A stretch of DNA of 64,000 nt from contig NC_134358.1 in assembly GCF_048569485.1 (NCBI RefSeq), positions 550,866,097-550,930,096 of the forward strand, in the 5' to 3' direction. This stretch comes from Anomaloglossus baeobatrachus. Its lineage: Eukaryota; Chordata; Amphibia; Anura; Aromobatidae. Both the position numbers and the translations under genes were made by a program. The notes below the pieces were generated by a model. That model saw only the letters and a list, made by a program, of their open reading frames with translations. It had not been told where the DNA came from and searched no databases. Below are positions 22,736-36,140 of the stretch, one piece after another (positions within the stretch are counted from its first letter, which is position 1; the number at the start of each line of letters is the position of its first letter).

Positions 22736-23505
22736 TATCCATAACCCTCACTCTAGCCTTAAGCCTAACCCTAAATCTAGCCCTATACATAACCCTGACT
22801 CTAGCCCTAAGCTTAACCCTAGACCTATCCATAAACCTCACTTTAGCCATAAGCCTAACCCTATATCTAGCCCTATCCATAACCCTAAATCTAGCCCTAT
22901 CCATAACCCTCACTCTAGCCCTAAGCCTAACCCTAAATCTAGCCCTAAGCCTAACCCTAAATCTAGCCCTATCCATAACCCTAAATCTAGCCCTATCCAT
23001 AACCCTAAATCTAGCCCTATCCATAACCCTAAATCTAGCCCTATCCATAACCCTCACTCTATCCCTAAGCCTAACCCTAAATCTAGCCCTATCCATAACC
23101 CTAAATCTAGCCCTATCCATAACCCTAATCTAGCCCTAAGCCTAACCCTAAATCTAGCCCTATCCATAACCCTAAATCTAGCCCTATTCATAACCCTAAA
23201 TCTAGCCCTATCCATAACCCTCACTCTAGCCCTAAGCCTAACCCTAAATCTAGCCCTATCCATAACCCTAAATCTAGCCCTATCCATAACCCTAAATCTA
23301 GCCCTATCCATAACCATAAATCTAGTCCTATCTATAACCTTTAATCTAGCCCTATCCATAACCCTCACTCTAGCCCTAAGCCTAACCCTAAATCTAGCCC
23401 TATCCATAAACCCTAAATCTAGCCCTATCCATAACCCTAAATCTAGCCCTATCCATAACCCTAAATCTAGCCCTATCCATAACCCTCACTCTAGCCCTAA
23501 GACAT
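22736..23505 (+). repeat. 24-bp minisatellite, second block with 'cactctagccctaagcctaa' variant
   Basis: The same satellite continues. A variant unit, CCCTCACTCTAGCCCTAAGC, is largely confined to this side of the LINE insertion and alternates with the standard 24-bp unit. The two sides have therefore been homogenised separately. Confidence 0.9.
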
Positions 23506-23772
23506 AGAACAAATGTAAAAACATAAAAGCAGATCTTGTTATTGAATGGCGTCAATACTTAATAGTGTTCAGCGCCCATGATTCAATCCCTTCCTCATTC
23601 ATTAGCTGCTCAGCTTCAGCGCTCTCCGTTGCTGCCTATGAAGCCCCCACATATTTTGGTGCCTGGGGAAACCATCCCTGTGCCATCCTGCATTTTCTGC
23701 CACTGCATACCTGGTATTCTCCACACAAATAACCCCCTTGTATCATGTCTCCAGCTTCATCTAACCAAATTC
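23506..23772. other. Spacer, no gene seen
   Basis: Mixed sequence between the satellite and the Tc1 copy. Nothing is recognisable. Confidence 0.5.
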
Positions 23773-24158
23773 TACAGTGGGTACAGAAAGTATTCAGACC
23801 CCTTTACATTTTTCACTCTGTTTCATTGCAGTCATTTGGTGAATTCAAAAAAGTTAATTTTTTTTCTCATTAATGTGCACTCTGCCCCCATCCCCCATCT
23901 TGACAGAAAAAAAAAACAGAAATGTGGAAATTTTTGCAAATTTATTAAACAAGAAGAAGTGAAATATCACATGGTGATAAATATTCAGACCCTTTGCTCA
24001 GACTCATATGTAAGTCCCATGCTGTCCATTTCCTTGTGATCCTCCTTGAGATGGTTCTATTCCTTCATTGGAGTCCAGCTGTGTGTAATTAAACTGATAG
24101 GACTTGATTTGGAAAGGTGCACACCTGTCTATATAAGACCTCACAGCTCACACTGCAT

Positions 24159-25500
24159 GTCACACCAAATGAGAATCATGAGGTCAAAGGAACTGCCCAA
24201 GGAGCTCAAAGACAGAATTGGGCAAGGCACAGATCTGGCCAAGGTTACAAAAGAATTTCTGCAGTATTCAAGGTTCCTAAGAGCACAATGGTCTCCATAA
24301 TTCTTAAATGCTTGGGACCACCGGAACTCTTCCTAGACCTGGCCGTCCAGCCAAACTGAGCAATCGTGGGAGAAGAGTCTTGGTGAGAGAGGTAAAGAAG
24401 AACCCCAAGATCACTGTGGCTGAGCTCCAGAGGTGCAGTAGGGAGATGAGAGAAAGTTCCATAAAGTCAACTATCACTGCAGCCTCCACCAGTCGGGCCT
24501 TTATGGCAGAGTGGCCTAACAGTAGCCTCTCCTCAGTGCAAGACATATGAAAGTCCGCATAGAGTTTGCAAAAAAAAACACATGAAGGACTCCCAGACTA
24601 TGAGAAATTAGATTCTCTGGTCTGATGAGACGAAGATAGAACTTTTTGGTGATAATTCTAAGCAGTATGTGTGGAGAAACCAGGCACTGCTCATCACATG
24701 CCCAATACAATCCCAACAGTGAAACATGGTGGTGGCAGCAAAAATACAAAAAGACAGTTTTCACTCTGATAATGCTAAAGTATGGAAACCATGAATGTGT
24801 GAACATGGACCTGCATTACTGCTAAGGAAAATCTGTGAGAAATTAGATATTTAGCATATAGAAATGGCCATTTGTATATCTGCCCAGTTGCCCCTTCACG
24901 GCATATCTCGTAACTGGGTCCCTAATGCTATGCTGAAGCCTCTCTCTAGGTTAATATCTGGGCAGATATACAAATGGCCATTTATATATGCTAAATATCT
25001 AATTTTTCTCAGATTTTCCTTAGCTGTAATGCAGGTCCATGTTCACACATTCATGTTTTCCATACTTTAGCATTATCAGAGTGAAAACTGTCTTTTTGTA
25101 TTTTATGTCATGTTCAGTTATGCACCTGTTCACACGTCAGTTTGAGGAGTGCAGTCAGTCTTTTTTGTCTATATGGTGGTGGCAGCATCATGCTATGGGG
25201 GTGTTTTCAGCTGCAGGGACAGGACTGGTTGCAATTGAAGGACAGATGAATGCGGCTAAATGCAGAGATATCCTGGAAGAAAACCTCTTCCAGAGTGCTC
25301 TGGACCTCAGACTTGGCCGAAGGTTCACCTTCCAACAAGACGATGACCCTAAGCACACAGCTAAAATAACAAAGGAGTGGCTTCAGAACAACTCTGTGAC
25401 CATTCTTGACAGGTCCAGCCAGAGCCCTGACCTAAACCCAATTGAGCATCTCTGGAGAGACCGGAAAATGGCGTCCACCAACATTCACCATCCAACCTGA
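24159..25500 (+). pseudogene. Tc1 transposase, broken and split by an insertion
   Basis: Recognisable pieces lie in several frames. The N-terminal helix-turn-helix part is at about 24180-24300 (SKELPKELKDRIGQG). A GRPAKLSNRGRRVLVREVKK linker segment is at about 24340. After the inserted element, LWGCFSAAGTGLVAIEGQMN, FQQDDDPKHTAKITKEWLQ and SPDLNPIEHLWRD carry the second aspartate and the glutamate of the catalytic triad. Several frameshifts and stops separate them, and a 432-bp foldback insertion lies just before the LWGC box. It is non-functional. Confidence 0.88.
24741..25172. mobile_element. Foldback element inserted in the Tc1 transposase
   Basis: A 15-bp duplication ATGGTGGTGGCAGCA (24726-24740 and 25173-25187) brackets the insert exactly and belongs to the transposase coding sequence. 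The insert has arms of about 160 bp (24741-24890 against 24955-25105: AAAATACAAAAAGACAGTTT outside, CAAATGGCCATTT inside), then about 67 bp ending 'ttttttgtctat'. A 15-bp target duplication is long for a DNA transposon, so a LINE-mobilised origin is possible. Confidence 0.75.
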
Positions 25501-26030
25501 TGGAACTGGAGAGGATCTGCAAGGAAGAACGGCAGAGGATCCACAAATCCAGGATCCCAAGAAGACTCATGGCTGTACTAGCTCAAAAGGAGGGGGCTTC
25601 TACTGAATACTGAGAAAAGGGGCTGAATACTTATGACCATTTGATATCTTAGTTTTTCTTGTTTAATAAATTTGCAAAAATTTCTACTTTTCTGTTTTTT
25701 TTCTGTCCTAGTGTATATTAATGAGAAAAAAAATGAACTTTTTTGAATTTACCAAATGGCTGCAACAAAACAGAGTGAAAAATGTAAAGGGGTCTGAATA
25801 CTTTTTGTACCCACTGTAAAAGACTTCGGGAGCCTGTTGCTCAAATTGGTGCAGATTTCTTTATTTTAACAAGACAGCAATCAGTTTGGTCAGGGAGTTG
25901 GATTGGAAGAAAGCTTGGTTGTCAGGGAATTGGGTTGTCAGATCTTTCTGTTTGTTACTGAAAAGAACAACTATTGATTAAATCAGATTTTTGTGTTATG
26001 TGTATTTTTATTTTAATTTGGCAATATTTT

Positions 26031-26691
26031 TGTCACAATGTTACGTCAGGACAGCGATGGACAGAGGGCTCCTATGCTGTCCGTTATGCAAGGGGATCTT
26101 AGGCTATCCCTCACCTTCGGAATACTGCTAATGGTGGAGATGCCGGAGTCCCATGCCTTCTATACTCCTGAGAAATACTACTCTAATACTCCCCTTCTCC
26201 CATGGAGGGATGGGGCAAGAGCGAGATACTAAATAGATAAAGACAATCAAGGGAAAACCAAACCTCTGATACACTCACAGGAATAGACAAGGAGAGACTC
26301 AGGAGAAAAACAAGAGCAGGAGGATTGCGACAAAAAGGCAACAAAGGTTAACTCCACAACCACACACAGCAACAGATAGCCTGGATCACCATACCTCCCC
26401 AGACCAGCTAAGATAAACTATAGCTGGCCTAGGTGGAAGGATCAAGCCAGCATATATAGGAAGGGAGCAGATGTGATTGGTTGCCACATAGCAGGTGATC
26501 AAAGGAGACAAACACGCAGACTAGCAGTGATTAACTCATGTTAGCCTGCCTCTGAATTAGCACTTAGCAGGTCGACGCCCGAGTCTGCCTGCGTAGATCA
26601 CAGACACTAGAGTAGTAATTAGGTGGAATGTCAGAATCAGTAGTCTGAACAGAACCTGACGCCACCATGACGGTCGGCGAAGTTTGTGACA
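26031..26691 (-). mobile_element. Solo LTR of an LTR retrotransposon (fossil)
   Basis: A 661-bp unit starts TGTCACA and ends TGTGACA, with short inverted termini. It is bordered by the similar pentamers ATTTT and ATTGT, which may be a decayed target duplication. Read on the minus strand, a TATATA box lies in the middle ('cctatatatgctggcttg'), as in frog LTRs. No internal retroviral or gag-pol sequence adjoins it. The family is uncertain; Ty3/Gypsy-like is my guess. Age appears moderate. Confidence 0.6.
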
Positions 26692-27195
26692 ATTGTTTTT
26701 ATACATATCACAATTTAATAAATATCGATGTAAATACTTCTATGCCCAAAAAAAGACAAACGTATTCTAGGAGTGATACCTTTATTGGTCAGAAAAATTA
26801 TGTTTGAAAATAAAAAATACAAATCTTGCAATTCTCACACCGGCCACTGGGGCTTTTTAAGAGTCTAACTTCCTGTTGTTTCAGGAAATACACATGTACA
26901 TTAGCAGCAATGAACAGACTCTGTCCCTATTTTTGTATTGAAGCATCTAATGAGAGTGTGCAAAGTAAAGGAGGAGGGTCAGGGTCAGGTGTGACATCAC
27001 CTATTGTGATTGCTGGATCCTGTGTTATCAGTTGTGAATAGAAGTGTTACTTATCATTTTAGTCCTGGCTCCGATGATAATGAGTTTGCTGAAAACTCTT
27101 CCTGAAAGGGCAGAAAGTATGATGTGAGCCATGCAGGCTACATTGAGCAACCACAGAGGTGGTTTCACTCTTTTGGCTGGTATAAAAGGGACATT
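26692..27195. other. Unassigned, possibly decayed repeat
   Basis: Contains 'gtgatacctttattggtcag', which resembles a repeat found in frog and fish genomes. No coding sequence is recognised. A TATAAAAGG near 27180 is not followed by any gene I can identify. Confidence 0.4.
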
Positions 27196-27198
27196 TAA

Positions 27199-29036
27199 GG
27201 CTGGAAACACATCTATGCGAGTAAAATCAGTCCGAGTTGGCTGAAAAAAACTCGGCTGATTTTAGTTCACGTTAGGTCCGAGTGCAATGCAACTGCACTG
27301 CGATCCTGAGATTTTTCTCATGATTGCAGTGCGTGTGTAATGCATGTGCAATGTGTGTGTGATCCTTTTTTTTCTCAGCAGCTGTCATCTGCCATTCAGC
27401 TCTGCTACATGGCCGCTGACAGCAGCCACAGACAGCCATGTAGCAGAGCTGAATGGCAGATGACAGCAGACACAGACAGAGCCGCACGATCAGAATGAAC
27501 TCGGGTGAACATCACCCGACTTCATTGTCATGCCGCGGCTCTGTCTGTGTCGCGTCCTGATTAGCGGTCACCCGTGAAGGACTCACCGGTGACTGCTAAT
27601 CCCCTGAGTGGCTGACTGAATTGAGCAGCGCGATTAGCGCTGCTGTCACTCAGGTTACCCGCGGTTAGCTGGATCCTCCCCCCGTGACCGCAACTCACCT
27701 GTAACTTCATCGCTGTCACTCGGGTCACTTACTGTCACTGTTGGAGGATCCAGCGGTGGCCACGAGTAACCTGAGTGACATCAGCTGATCGCGCTTCTCA
27801 CCTCAGTTGCTGCGTGGAGGTGACAGGAGCGGCAGTGTCTTCTGCAGCTCCTGTCACCTTCATGTAGCAGAGCTGGAAGCGACACTGGACCTCCGTGGAT
27901 TACGTCGGACAAGGATGGGGTTTTTGCGTACTTAATAAAGTGGTGAACGAGAGTCTTTGTTATTGTTTATTATTTCAAATAAAGGATTTTTCGTTGTGTG
28001 TGTTTATTAACTTTAATTTACAGGTTAATCATTGGGGGTGTCTCATAGACGCCTGCAATGATTAATCTAGGATTTAGTGGCAGCTATGGGTTGCTGCCAT
28101 TAACTCCTTATTACCCTGATTGCCAACGCACCAGGGCAAATCAGGAAGAGCCGGGTACAGTCACAAAACAGTCGCATCTAATAGAAGCGGCCATTCTGGG
28201 CGGCTGCTGGCTGATATTGTTAGGCTGGGGGGCTCCCCATAACGTGGAGCTCCCCATCCTGAGAATACCAGCCTTCAGCCGTATGGCTTTATCTGGCTGG
28301 TATTAAAATTGGGGGGGACCGCACGCCGTTTTTTTAAATTATTTATTGATTTATTTTACTGCACAGCATAGACACGCGCACAGGCTGCTGTGATTGGTTG
28401 CAGTGAGACAGCTGTCACTCAGCGTGGGGGCGTGTCTGACTGCAACCAATCATAGGTGCCGGTAGGCAGGTAAAGCAGGGAATACAAGATTGAATAATGA
28501 GCGGCCGGCTTTTTCAAAAGAGGAGAAGACGCCAGAGCAGTGTGAACGCCGAGCAGCGCCGCGCCGGTGATCGGGGATCGGTGAGTATGAGAGAGGGGGG
28601 GAGAGGGATAGACCAACATGGACAGAGAGTGAGGGACAGAGATAGTGACCGACCGACAGAGAGAGAATAGAGACCGAGAGGGAGAGACCGACTGATAGAG
28701 AATAGTGATTGACAGACATTGTGACACATCACTCATTTCCAGTGTTTTAGGAAACATGCCAGAAATGTATTTAGAAAATCGGATGTCACTAGGATGGTGT
28801 GAGTGCCGTCCCGTGACATCCGATTATTTACACGCTCCCATAGACTTGCATTGGAGAGACTCGCAGTAGAAACTCGCAAAAAAGCAGCATGCTGCGATTT
28901 TTTTTTCAGATCGATTTGGACTGAGAAAAAAAATCACAAATGCGAGCTGAATCATTCACTAACATGTGTCCGATTCCAATGCGAGATTTTTTCGCATTGC
29001 TCTACTGCGAGAAACTCGCAAGTGAGAAGCCGGCCC
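27199..29036. mobile_element. PIF/Harbinger-like non-autonomous element (1.84 kb)
   Basis: Related termini (left GGCTGGAAACACATCTATGC; right, inverted, GGGCCGGCTTCTCACTTGCG) sit beside TAA trinucleotides on both sides. The interior carries 'ggctccccataacgtggag' and 'gtatggctttatctggctgg', which I associate with Harbinger-derived elements in frogs. There is no transposase reading frame, so this is a deletion derivative or a MITE-like relic. Short open frames at 28.4-28.8 kb are low-complexity and not supported. Confidence 0.6.
27381..27467. repeat. Perfect 33-bp-arm hairpin inside the Harbinger-like element
   Basis: GCTGTCATCTGCCATTCAGC and the following 13 bases (27381-27413) are matched exactly in reverse complement at 27435-27467, with a 21-bp loop. 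Confidence 0.9.
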
Positions 29037-29039
29037 TAA

Positions 29040-29470
29040 AGGGGGTTTTCACAAAATTTAATTTATTTGTTTTCCAACTCCCTGTAGTGTAATAACCCCT
29101 CTTATGTACGCCATCTGTGCTTTTGGATCCTCACTGACTAATTTTTCCATCTTTTTCTAGCTCCAGTCCTCCATACTTGTTTCTCTCTTTGGTGAGAAGT
29201 GGGCGGTCCTTCAGTGCTGACCATGTGATTATTATAAACTACAATTCCCACAATTCCCTCCTTCTCTAGGCTTCTGCTATCCCCCATGCACAGATGATTT
29301 TAGCTGCTCTGTGATTGGGTAATGGCCGTCACAGGAGGAGACAACGCTGTGCGTCCAATATCACAACCATAACTGTCATTATTGCCCGTCTCTACCACTT
29401 TCATCCTTCCACCCGTCCTGTATGTATTTCACATATATTCCTCCTATGCGTCCTCTGCTGGATCTGTGTC
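29040..29470. other. Spacer, no gene seen
   Basis: Nothing recognisable except ordinary AT-rich sequence. Confidence 0.45.
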
Positions 29471-29557
29471 GCCCATAGCAACCAATCACAGCACAGCTTT
29501 CATTCTACCAGAGCTGTTTAGAAAATGAAAGCTGCACTCTTATTGGTTGCTATGGGC
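29471..29557. repeat. Short foldback repeat
   Basis: GCCCATAGCAACCAATCACA and its imperfect inverted copy (ATTGGTTGCTATGGGC at 29542-29557) flank 'ctttcattctaccagagctg'. It is related in sequence to the hairpin at 596-715 (shared AGCAACCAATCA core and TTTCATT), so the two are members of one foldback family. Confidence 0.7.
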
Positions 29558-29638
29558 GAGCATTGACAACCAATTTTCCTTCAGACTGTATAGAGGCCTG
29601 GTTGTATTTATAGGCAGGAGGCGGCCATTATTACATTA

Positions 29639-31236
<1,598 letters not shown>

Positions 31237-31740
31237 GCTATCGCTATATATAAGGTATGGACAAAAATGTTCATGCTTCTAATGAGAAAACTCAATCATG
31301 GTTTAGTGGTTGGTGCTCCTGCGCTCGCTCTGCCTCGTTTATCACACAGCCGGGGCGCATTTGGAGAGGAGGATCGCTGTTTCCTCTTTGGTAGGAGCGG
31401 GTGCAGATGCCCATGTCCACTTTGTGCAGTGAAGATGGTGCAATCACACGTGTGCCGCATCACTGTGCAGTAAGAGGAGGAAACCCGCTATAGAGGAATA
31501 ATCTTGTGCGACCTGTCCTGAAAGAACAACATGGGACATACCCACGGGCCACCAGGATAAGCACAGTGCTGAGCACCAGTTGGCATCATGCTTTGTGGGG
31601 ACCAAAAGGGGCATTGTACTTTGTGAGAACACTACTGAGATTAACAAGGGGCACTATTTCTCTCTGGGTTCATAAACAGGATTGGCTGGAATAGGAGGTG
31701 TGGCTTTGTGTTAAAAAAAAATGTCCCACAGTGTGCTCTG
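31237..31740. other. Spacer, no gene seen
   Basis: No gene or named repeat is recognised. 'accaaaaggggcattgtact' and 'acaaggggcactatttctct' hint at an old loosely repeated tract. Confidence 0.4.
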
Positions 31741-31744
31741 TGCT

Positions 31745-34700
31745 TTGCACTACTTGTCCTTGAACTCCATTTCTCACCTTCTCCCCTGTACCCCATCACC
31801 CTCCCCTGTACCCGTCGCCCCTCTCCCCATCGTCCCTCCCTGTACCACATTATTCCTCGCCTCTCTCCTTTGTACTCCGTCACCACTCTCCATATACCCC
31901 ATTGCACCTCTCCCGCTCTCCCTTGTACTTCATTGCTTATCCCCTGTATTATATCACCCATGTCCTCTGTACACATTGCCCCTCAACGCTGTACCCCATT
32001 GCCCCTCTCCCTTTTACACCATCTCCCATGTACCCCATCGCCCCTCTCCTCCATCGGCCCCTCTTCCCTGTACCCCATCGCTCCTATCCCCTGTACCTCA
32101 TCGCCACCTGTGCCCTATCACCCCTCTCCCCTGTACCCCATCTCCCCTCTCCTCCATCTTTCCCCAATCCCCATCTCTCACCTGTACCCCATCTCTCCCC
32201 AGTCTCTCATCTCTCCTCCCGTCCCACATCTCTTCCCAGTTCTCCATCTCTCCTCTGTCCCCATCCCCCCGCCCTGCCCCCCATCTCTCCTTTGTCCCCC
32301 ATTTTTCCCCAGTCCCCATCTCTCCCCGTCCCCATCTCTCTCCAGTCCTCATGTCCCCAGCTCTACCCCGTCCCCGTCTCCTCCCCAGTCCCACATCTCT
32401 GCCCCCATCTCCTCTTTGTCCCCCATTTTACCTAAGTGCCCATCTCTCCCTGTCCCCCAACTCTCTCCAGTCCTCATCTCTCCTCCGTCCCCAACTCTCC
32501 CCCGTTCCCATCTCTCCTCCATCCCCATCTCTCCCCAGTCTCATCTCTCCCCCGAACCCAACTCTCCCTAGTCCTCTATCTCTATCCAGTCCCCCATCTC
32601 TCCCCTGTCCCCATCTCTCCCCAGTCCCCATCTCTCCCCAGTCCCCCATCTCTCCCCTGTCCCCATCTCTCCCCAGTCCCCATCTCTCCCCAGTCCCCAT
32701 CTCTCCCCAGTCCCCCATCTCTCCCCTGTCCCCATCTCTCCCCAGTCCCCATCTCTCCCCAGTCCCCCATCTCTCCCCTGTCCCCATCTCTCCCCAGTCC
32801 TCATCTCTCCCGTCCGCCATCTCTCCCCCTGTCCCCATCTCTCCCCAGTCCCCCATCTCTCCCCAGTCCTCATCTCTCCCCAGTCCTCATCTCTCCCGTC
32901 CGCCATCTCTCCCCCTGTCCCCATCTCTCCCCTGTCCCCCCATCTTTCCCCTGTCCCCCATCTCTCCCCAGTCCTCATCTCTCCCCAGTCCTCATCTCTC
33001 CCATCCCCCATCTCTCCCCTGTCCCCCATCTCTCCCCTGTCCCCATATCTTTCCCCTGTCCCCATCTCTCCTCTGTCCTTATCTCTCCTCTGTCCCCATC
33101 TCTCCCCAGTCCTCATCTCTCCCCTGTCCCCATCTCTCCCCAGTCCTCATCTCTCCCCAGTCCCCATCTCTCTCCTGTCCCTCATCTCTCCCCTGTCCCC
33201 CATCTCTCCCCAGTCCTCATCTCTCCCCCATCTCTCCCCAGTCCTCATCTCTCCCCTGTCCCCCATCTCTTCCCTGTCCCCATCTCTCCCGTCCCTCATC
33301 TCTCCCCAGTCCTCATCTCTCCCCATCTCTCCACAGCCCTCATCTCTCCCGTCCCCCATCTCTCCCCTGTCCTCATCTCTCCCCAGTCCCCATCTCTCCC
33401 CAGTCCTCATCTCTCCCGTCCGCCATCTCTCCCCCTGTCCCCATCTCTCCCCTGTCCCCCCATCTTTCCCCTGTCCCCCATCTCTCCCCAGTCCTCATCT
33501 CTCCCGTCCGCCATCTCTCCCCCTGTCCCCATCTCTCCCCAGTCCCCCATCTCTCCCCAGTCCTCATCTCTCCCCAGTCCTCATCTCTCCCGTCCGCCAT
33601 CTCTCCCCCTGTCCCCATCTCTCCCCTGTCCCCCCATCTTTCCCCTGTCCCCCATCTCTCCCCAGTCCTCATCTCTCCCCATCTCTCCACAGCCCTCATC
33701 TCTCCCGTCCCCCATCTCTCCCCTGTCCTCATCTCTCCCCAGTCCCCATCTCGCCCCAGTCCTCATCTCTCCCGTCCGCCATCTCTCCCCCTGTCCCCAT
33801 CTCTCCCCTGTCCCCCCATCTTTCCCCTGTCCCCCATCTCTCCCCAGTCCTCATCTCTCCCGTCCGCCATCTCTCCCCCTGTCCCCATCTCTCCCCAGTC
33901 CCCCATCTCTCCCCAGTCCTCATCTCTCCCCAGTCCTCATCTCTCCCGTCCGCCATCTCTCCCCCTGTCCCCATCTCTCCCCTGTCCCCCCATCTTTCCC
34001 CTGTCCCCCATCTCTCCCCAGTCCTCATCTCTCCCCAGTCCTCATCTCTCCCGTCCCCCATCTCTCCCCTGTCCCCCATCTCTCCCCTGTCCCCATATCT
34101 TTCCCCTGTCCCCCATCTCTCCTCTGTCCTTATCTCTCCTCTGTCCCCATCTCTCCCCAGTCCTCATCTCTCCCCTGTCCCCATCTCTCCCCAGTCCCCA
34201 TCTCTCCCCTGTCCCTCATCTCTCCCCTGTCCCCCATCTCTCCCCAGTCCTCATCTCTCCCCCATCTCTCCCCAGTCCTCATCTCTCCCCTGTCCCCCAT
34301 CTCTTCCCTGTCCTCATCTCTCCCCATCTCTCCACAGCCCTCATCTCTCCTCAGTCCTCATCTCTCCCCATCTCTCCACAGCCCTCATCTCTCCCGTCCC
34401 CCATCTCTCCCCTGTCCTCATCTCTCCCCAGTCCCCATCTCTCCCCAGTCCTCATCTCTCCCGTCCGCCATCTCTCCCCCTGTCCCCATCTCTCCCCTGT
34501 CCCCCCATCTTTCCCCTGTCCCCCATCTCTCCCCAGTCCTCATCTCTCCACAGTCCTCATCTCTCCCGTCCCCCATCTCTCCCCTGTCCCCCATCTCTCC
34601 CCTGTCCCCATATCTTTCCCCTGTCCCCCATCTCTCCTCTGTCCTTATCTCTCCTCTGTCCCCATCTCTCCCCTGTCCCCCCATCTCTCCCCTGTCCCCA

Positions 34701-36140
34701 TCTCTCCTCTGTCCTTATCTCTCCTCTGTCCCCATCTCTCCCCGTCCCCATCTCTCCCCTGTCCCCATCTCTCCCCTGTCCCCCCATCTTTCCCCTGTCC
34801 TTATCTCTCCTCTGTCCCCATCTCTCCCCTGTCCCCCCATCTCTCCCCTGTCCCCATCTCTCCCCTGTCCCCATCTCTCCTCTGTCCTTATCTCTCCTCT
34901 GTCCCCATCTCTCCCCTGTCCCCATCTCTCCCCAGTCCCCATCTCTCCCCTGTCCCCATCTCTCCCCAGTCCCCATCTCTCCCCTGTCCCCATCTCTCCC
35001 TAGTCCCCCATCTCTCCCCAGTCCTCATCTCTCCCCTGTCCCCATCTCTCCCCAGTCCTCATCTCTCCCCTGTCCTCATCTCTCCCTAGTCCCCCATCTC
35101 TCCCCAGTCCTCATCTCTCCCCTGTCCCCATCTCTCCCCAGTCCTCATCTCTCCCCTGTCCCCCATCTCTCACCAGTCCTCATCTCTCCCTAGTCCCCAT
35201 CTCTCCCCTGTCCCCCATCTCTCCCCTGTCCCCATCTCTCCCCAGTCCCCATCTCTCCCCAGTCCCCATCTCTCCCCTGTCCCCATCTCTCCCCAGTCCC
35301 CCATCTCTCCCCAGTCCTCATCTCTCCCCAGTCCTCATCTCTCCCCTGTCCCCATCTCTCCCCAGTCCTCATCTCTCCCCAGTCCCCATCTCTCCCCTGT
35401 CCCTCATCTCTCCCCTGTCCCCCATCTCTCCCCAGTCCTCATCTCTCCCCCATCTCTCCCCAGTCCTCATCTCTCCCCTGTCCCCCATCTCTCCCCTGTC
35501 CCTCATCTCTCCCCTGTCCCCCATCTCTCCCCAGTCCTCATCTCTCCCCTGTCCCTCATCTCTCCCCTGTCCCCCATCTCTCCCCAGTCCTCATCTCTCC
35601 CCCATCTCTCCCCAGTCCTCATCTCTCCCCTGTCCCCCATCTCTCCCCAGTCCTCATCTCTCCCCCATCTCTCCCCAGTCCTCATCTCTCCCCTGTCCCC
35701 CATCTCTCCCAAGTCCTCATCTCTCCCCAGTCCTCATCTCTCCTCAGTCCACATCTCTCCCCAGTCCTCATCTCTCCCCAGTCCTCATCTCTCCTCAGTC
35801 CACATCTCTCCCCAGTCCTCATCTCTCCCCAGTCCTCATCTCTCCCCAGTCCTCATCTCTCCTCAGTCCACATCTCTCCCCAGTCCTCATCTCTCCCCAG
35901 TCCTCATCTCTCCTCAGTCCACATCTCTCCCCAGTCCTCATCTCTCCCCAGTCCCCATCTCTCCCCAGTCCTCATCTCTCCCCAGTCCCCATCTCTCCCC
36001 AGTCCTCATCTCTCCCCTGTCCCCCATCTCTCCCCTGTCCCCATCTCTCCCCAGTCCCCATCTCTCCCCTGTCCCCATCTCTCCCCAGTCCCCATCTCTC
36101 CTCTGTCCTTATCTCTCCTCTGTCCCCATTTCTCCCTATC
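31745..36140 (+). repeat. 18-20-bp polypyrimidine minisatellite (4.4 kb)
   Basis: Units such as CCATCTCTCCCCTGTCCC and CCATCTCTCCCCAGTCCTC, almost purely C/T on the + strand. The first ~800 bp is diverged and the rest homogeneous. A marker variant GTCCGCCATCTCTCCCCCTG recurs at about 32.81, 32.90, 33.42, 33.51, 33.59, 33.77, 33.86, 33.95 and 34.46 kb, which reveals higher-order units. Frames of 855 and 1,122 codons (Ser/Pro-rich) and their Arg/Gly/Glu-rich minus-strand counterparts arise from the repeat. The composition favours triplex (H-DNA) structures. Confidence 0.95.

Larger units (their letters stand above)
23775..25816 (+). mobile_element. Tc1-like transposon, full length but interrupted
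   Basis: Termini CAGTGGGTACAGAAAGTATT and its inverted complement are flanked by TA (23773-23774, 25817-25818). The inverted repeats are over 200 bp, with inner 'aaatattcagaccctttgct'-type direct repeats. Without the 447 bp added by the insertion at 24741-25172 the element is about 1.6 kb, the usual size for the family. It is a different family from those at 5331 and 15893. Confidence 0.92.

Noticed and set aside
20100-23505. True interstitial telomere block
   Set aside because: AACCCTAA occurs once per 23-24-bp unit. There are no perfect tandem TTAGGG/CCCTAA runs.
31721-36000. Ser/Pro-rich (+) and Arg/Gly/Glu-rich (-) frames resembling RNA polymerase CTD or RGG proteins
   Set aside because: They are produced by the C/T-rich minisatellite. 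The unit has no stop in these frames and there is no unique flanking coding sequence.
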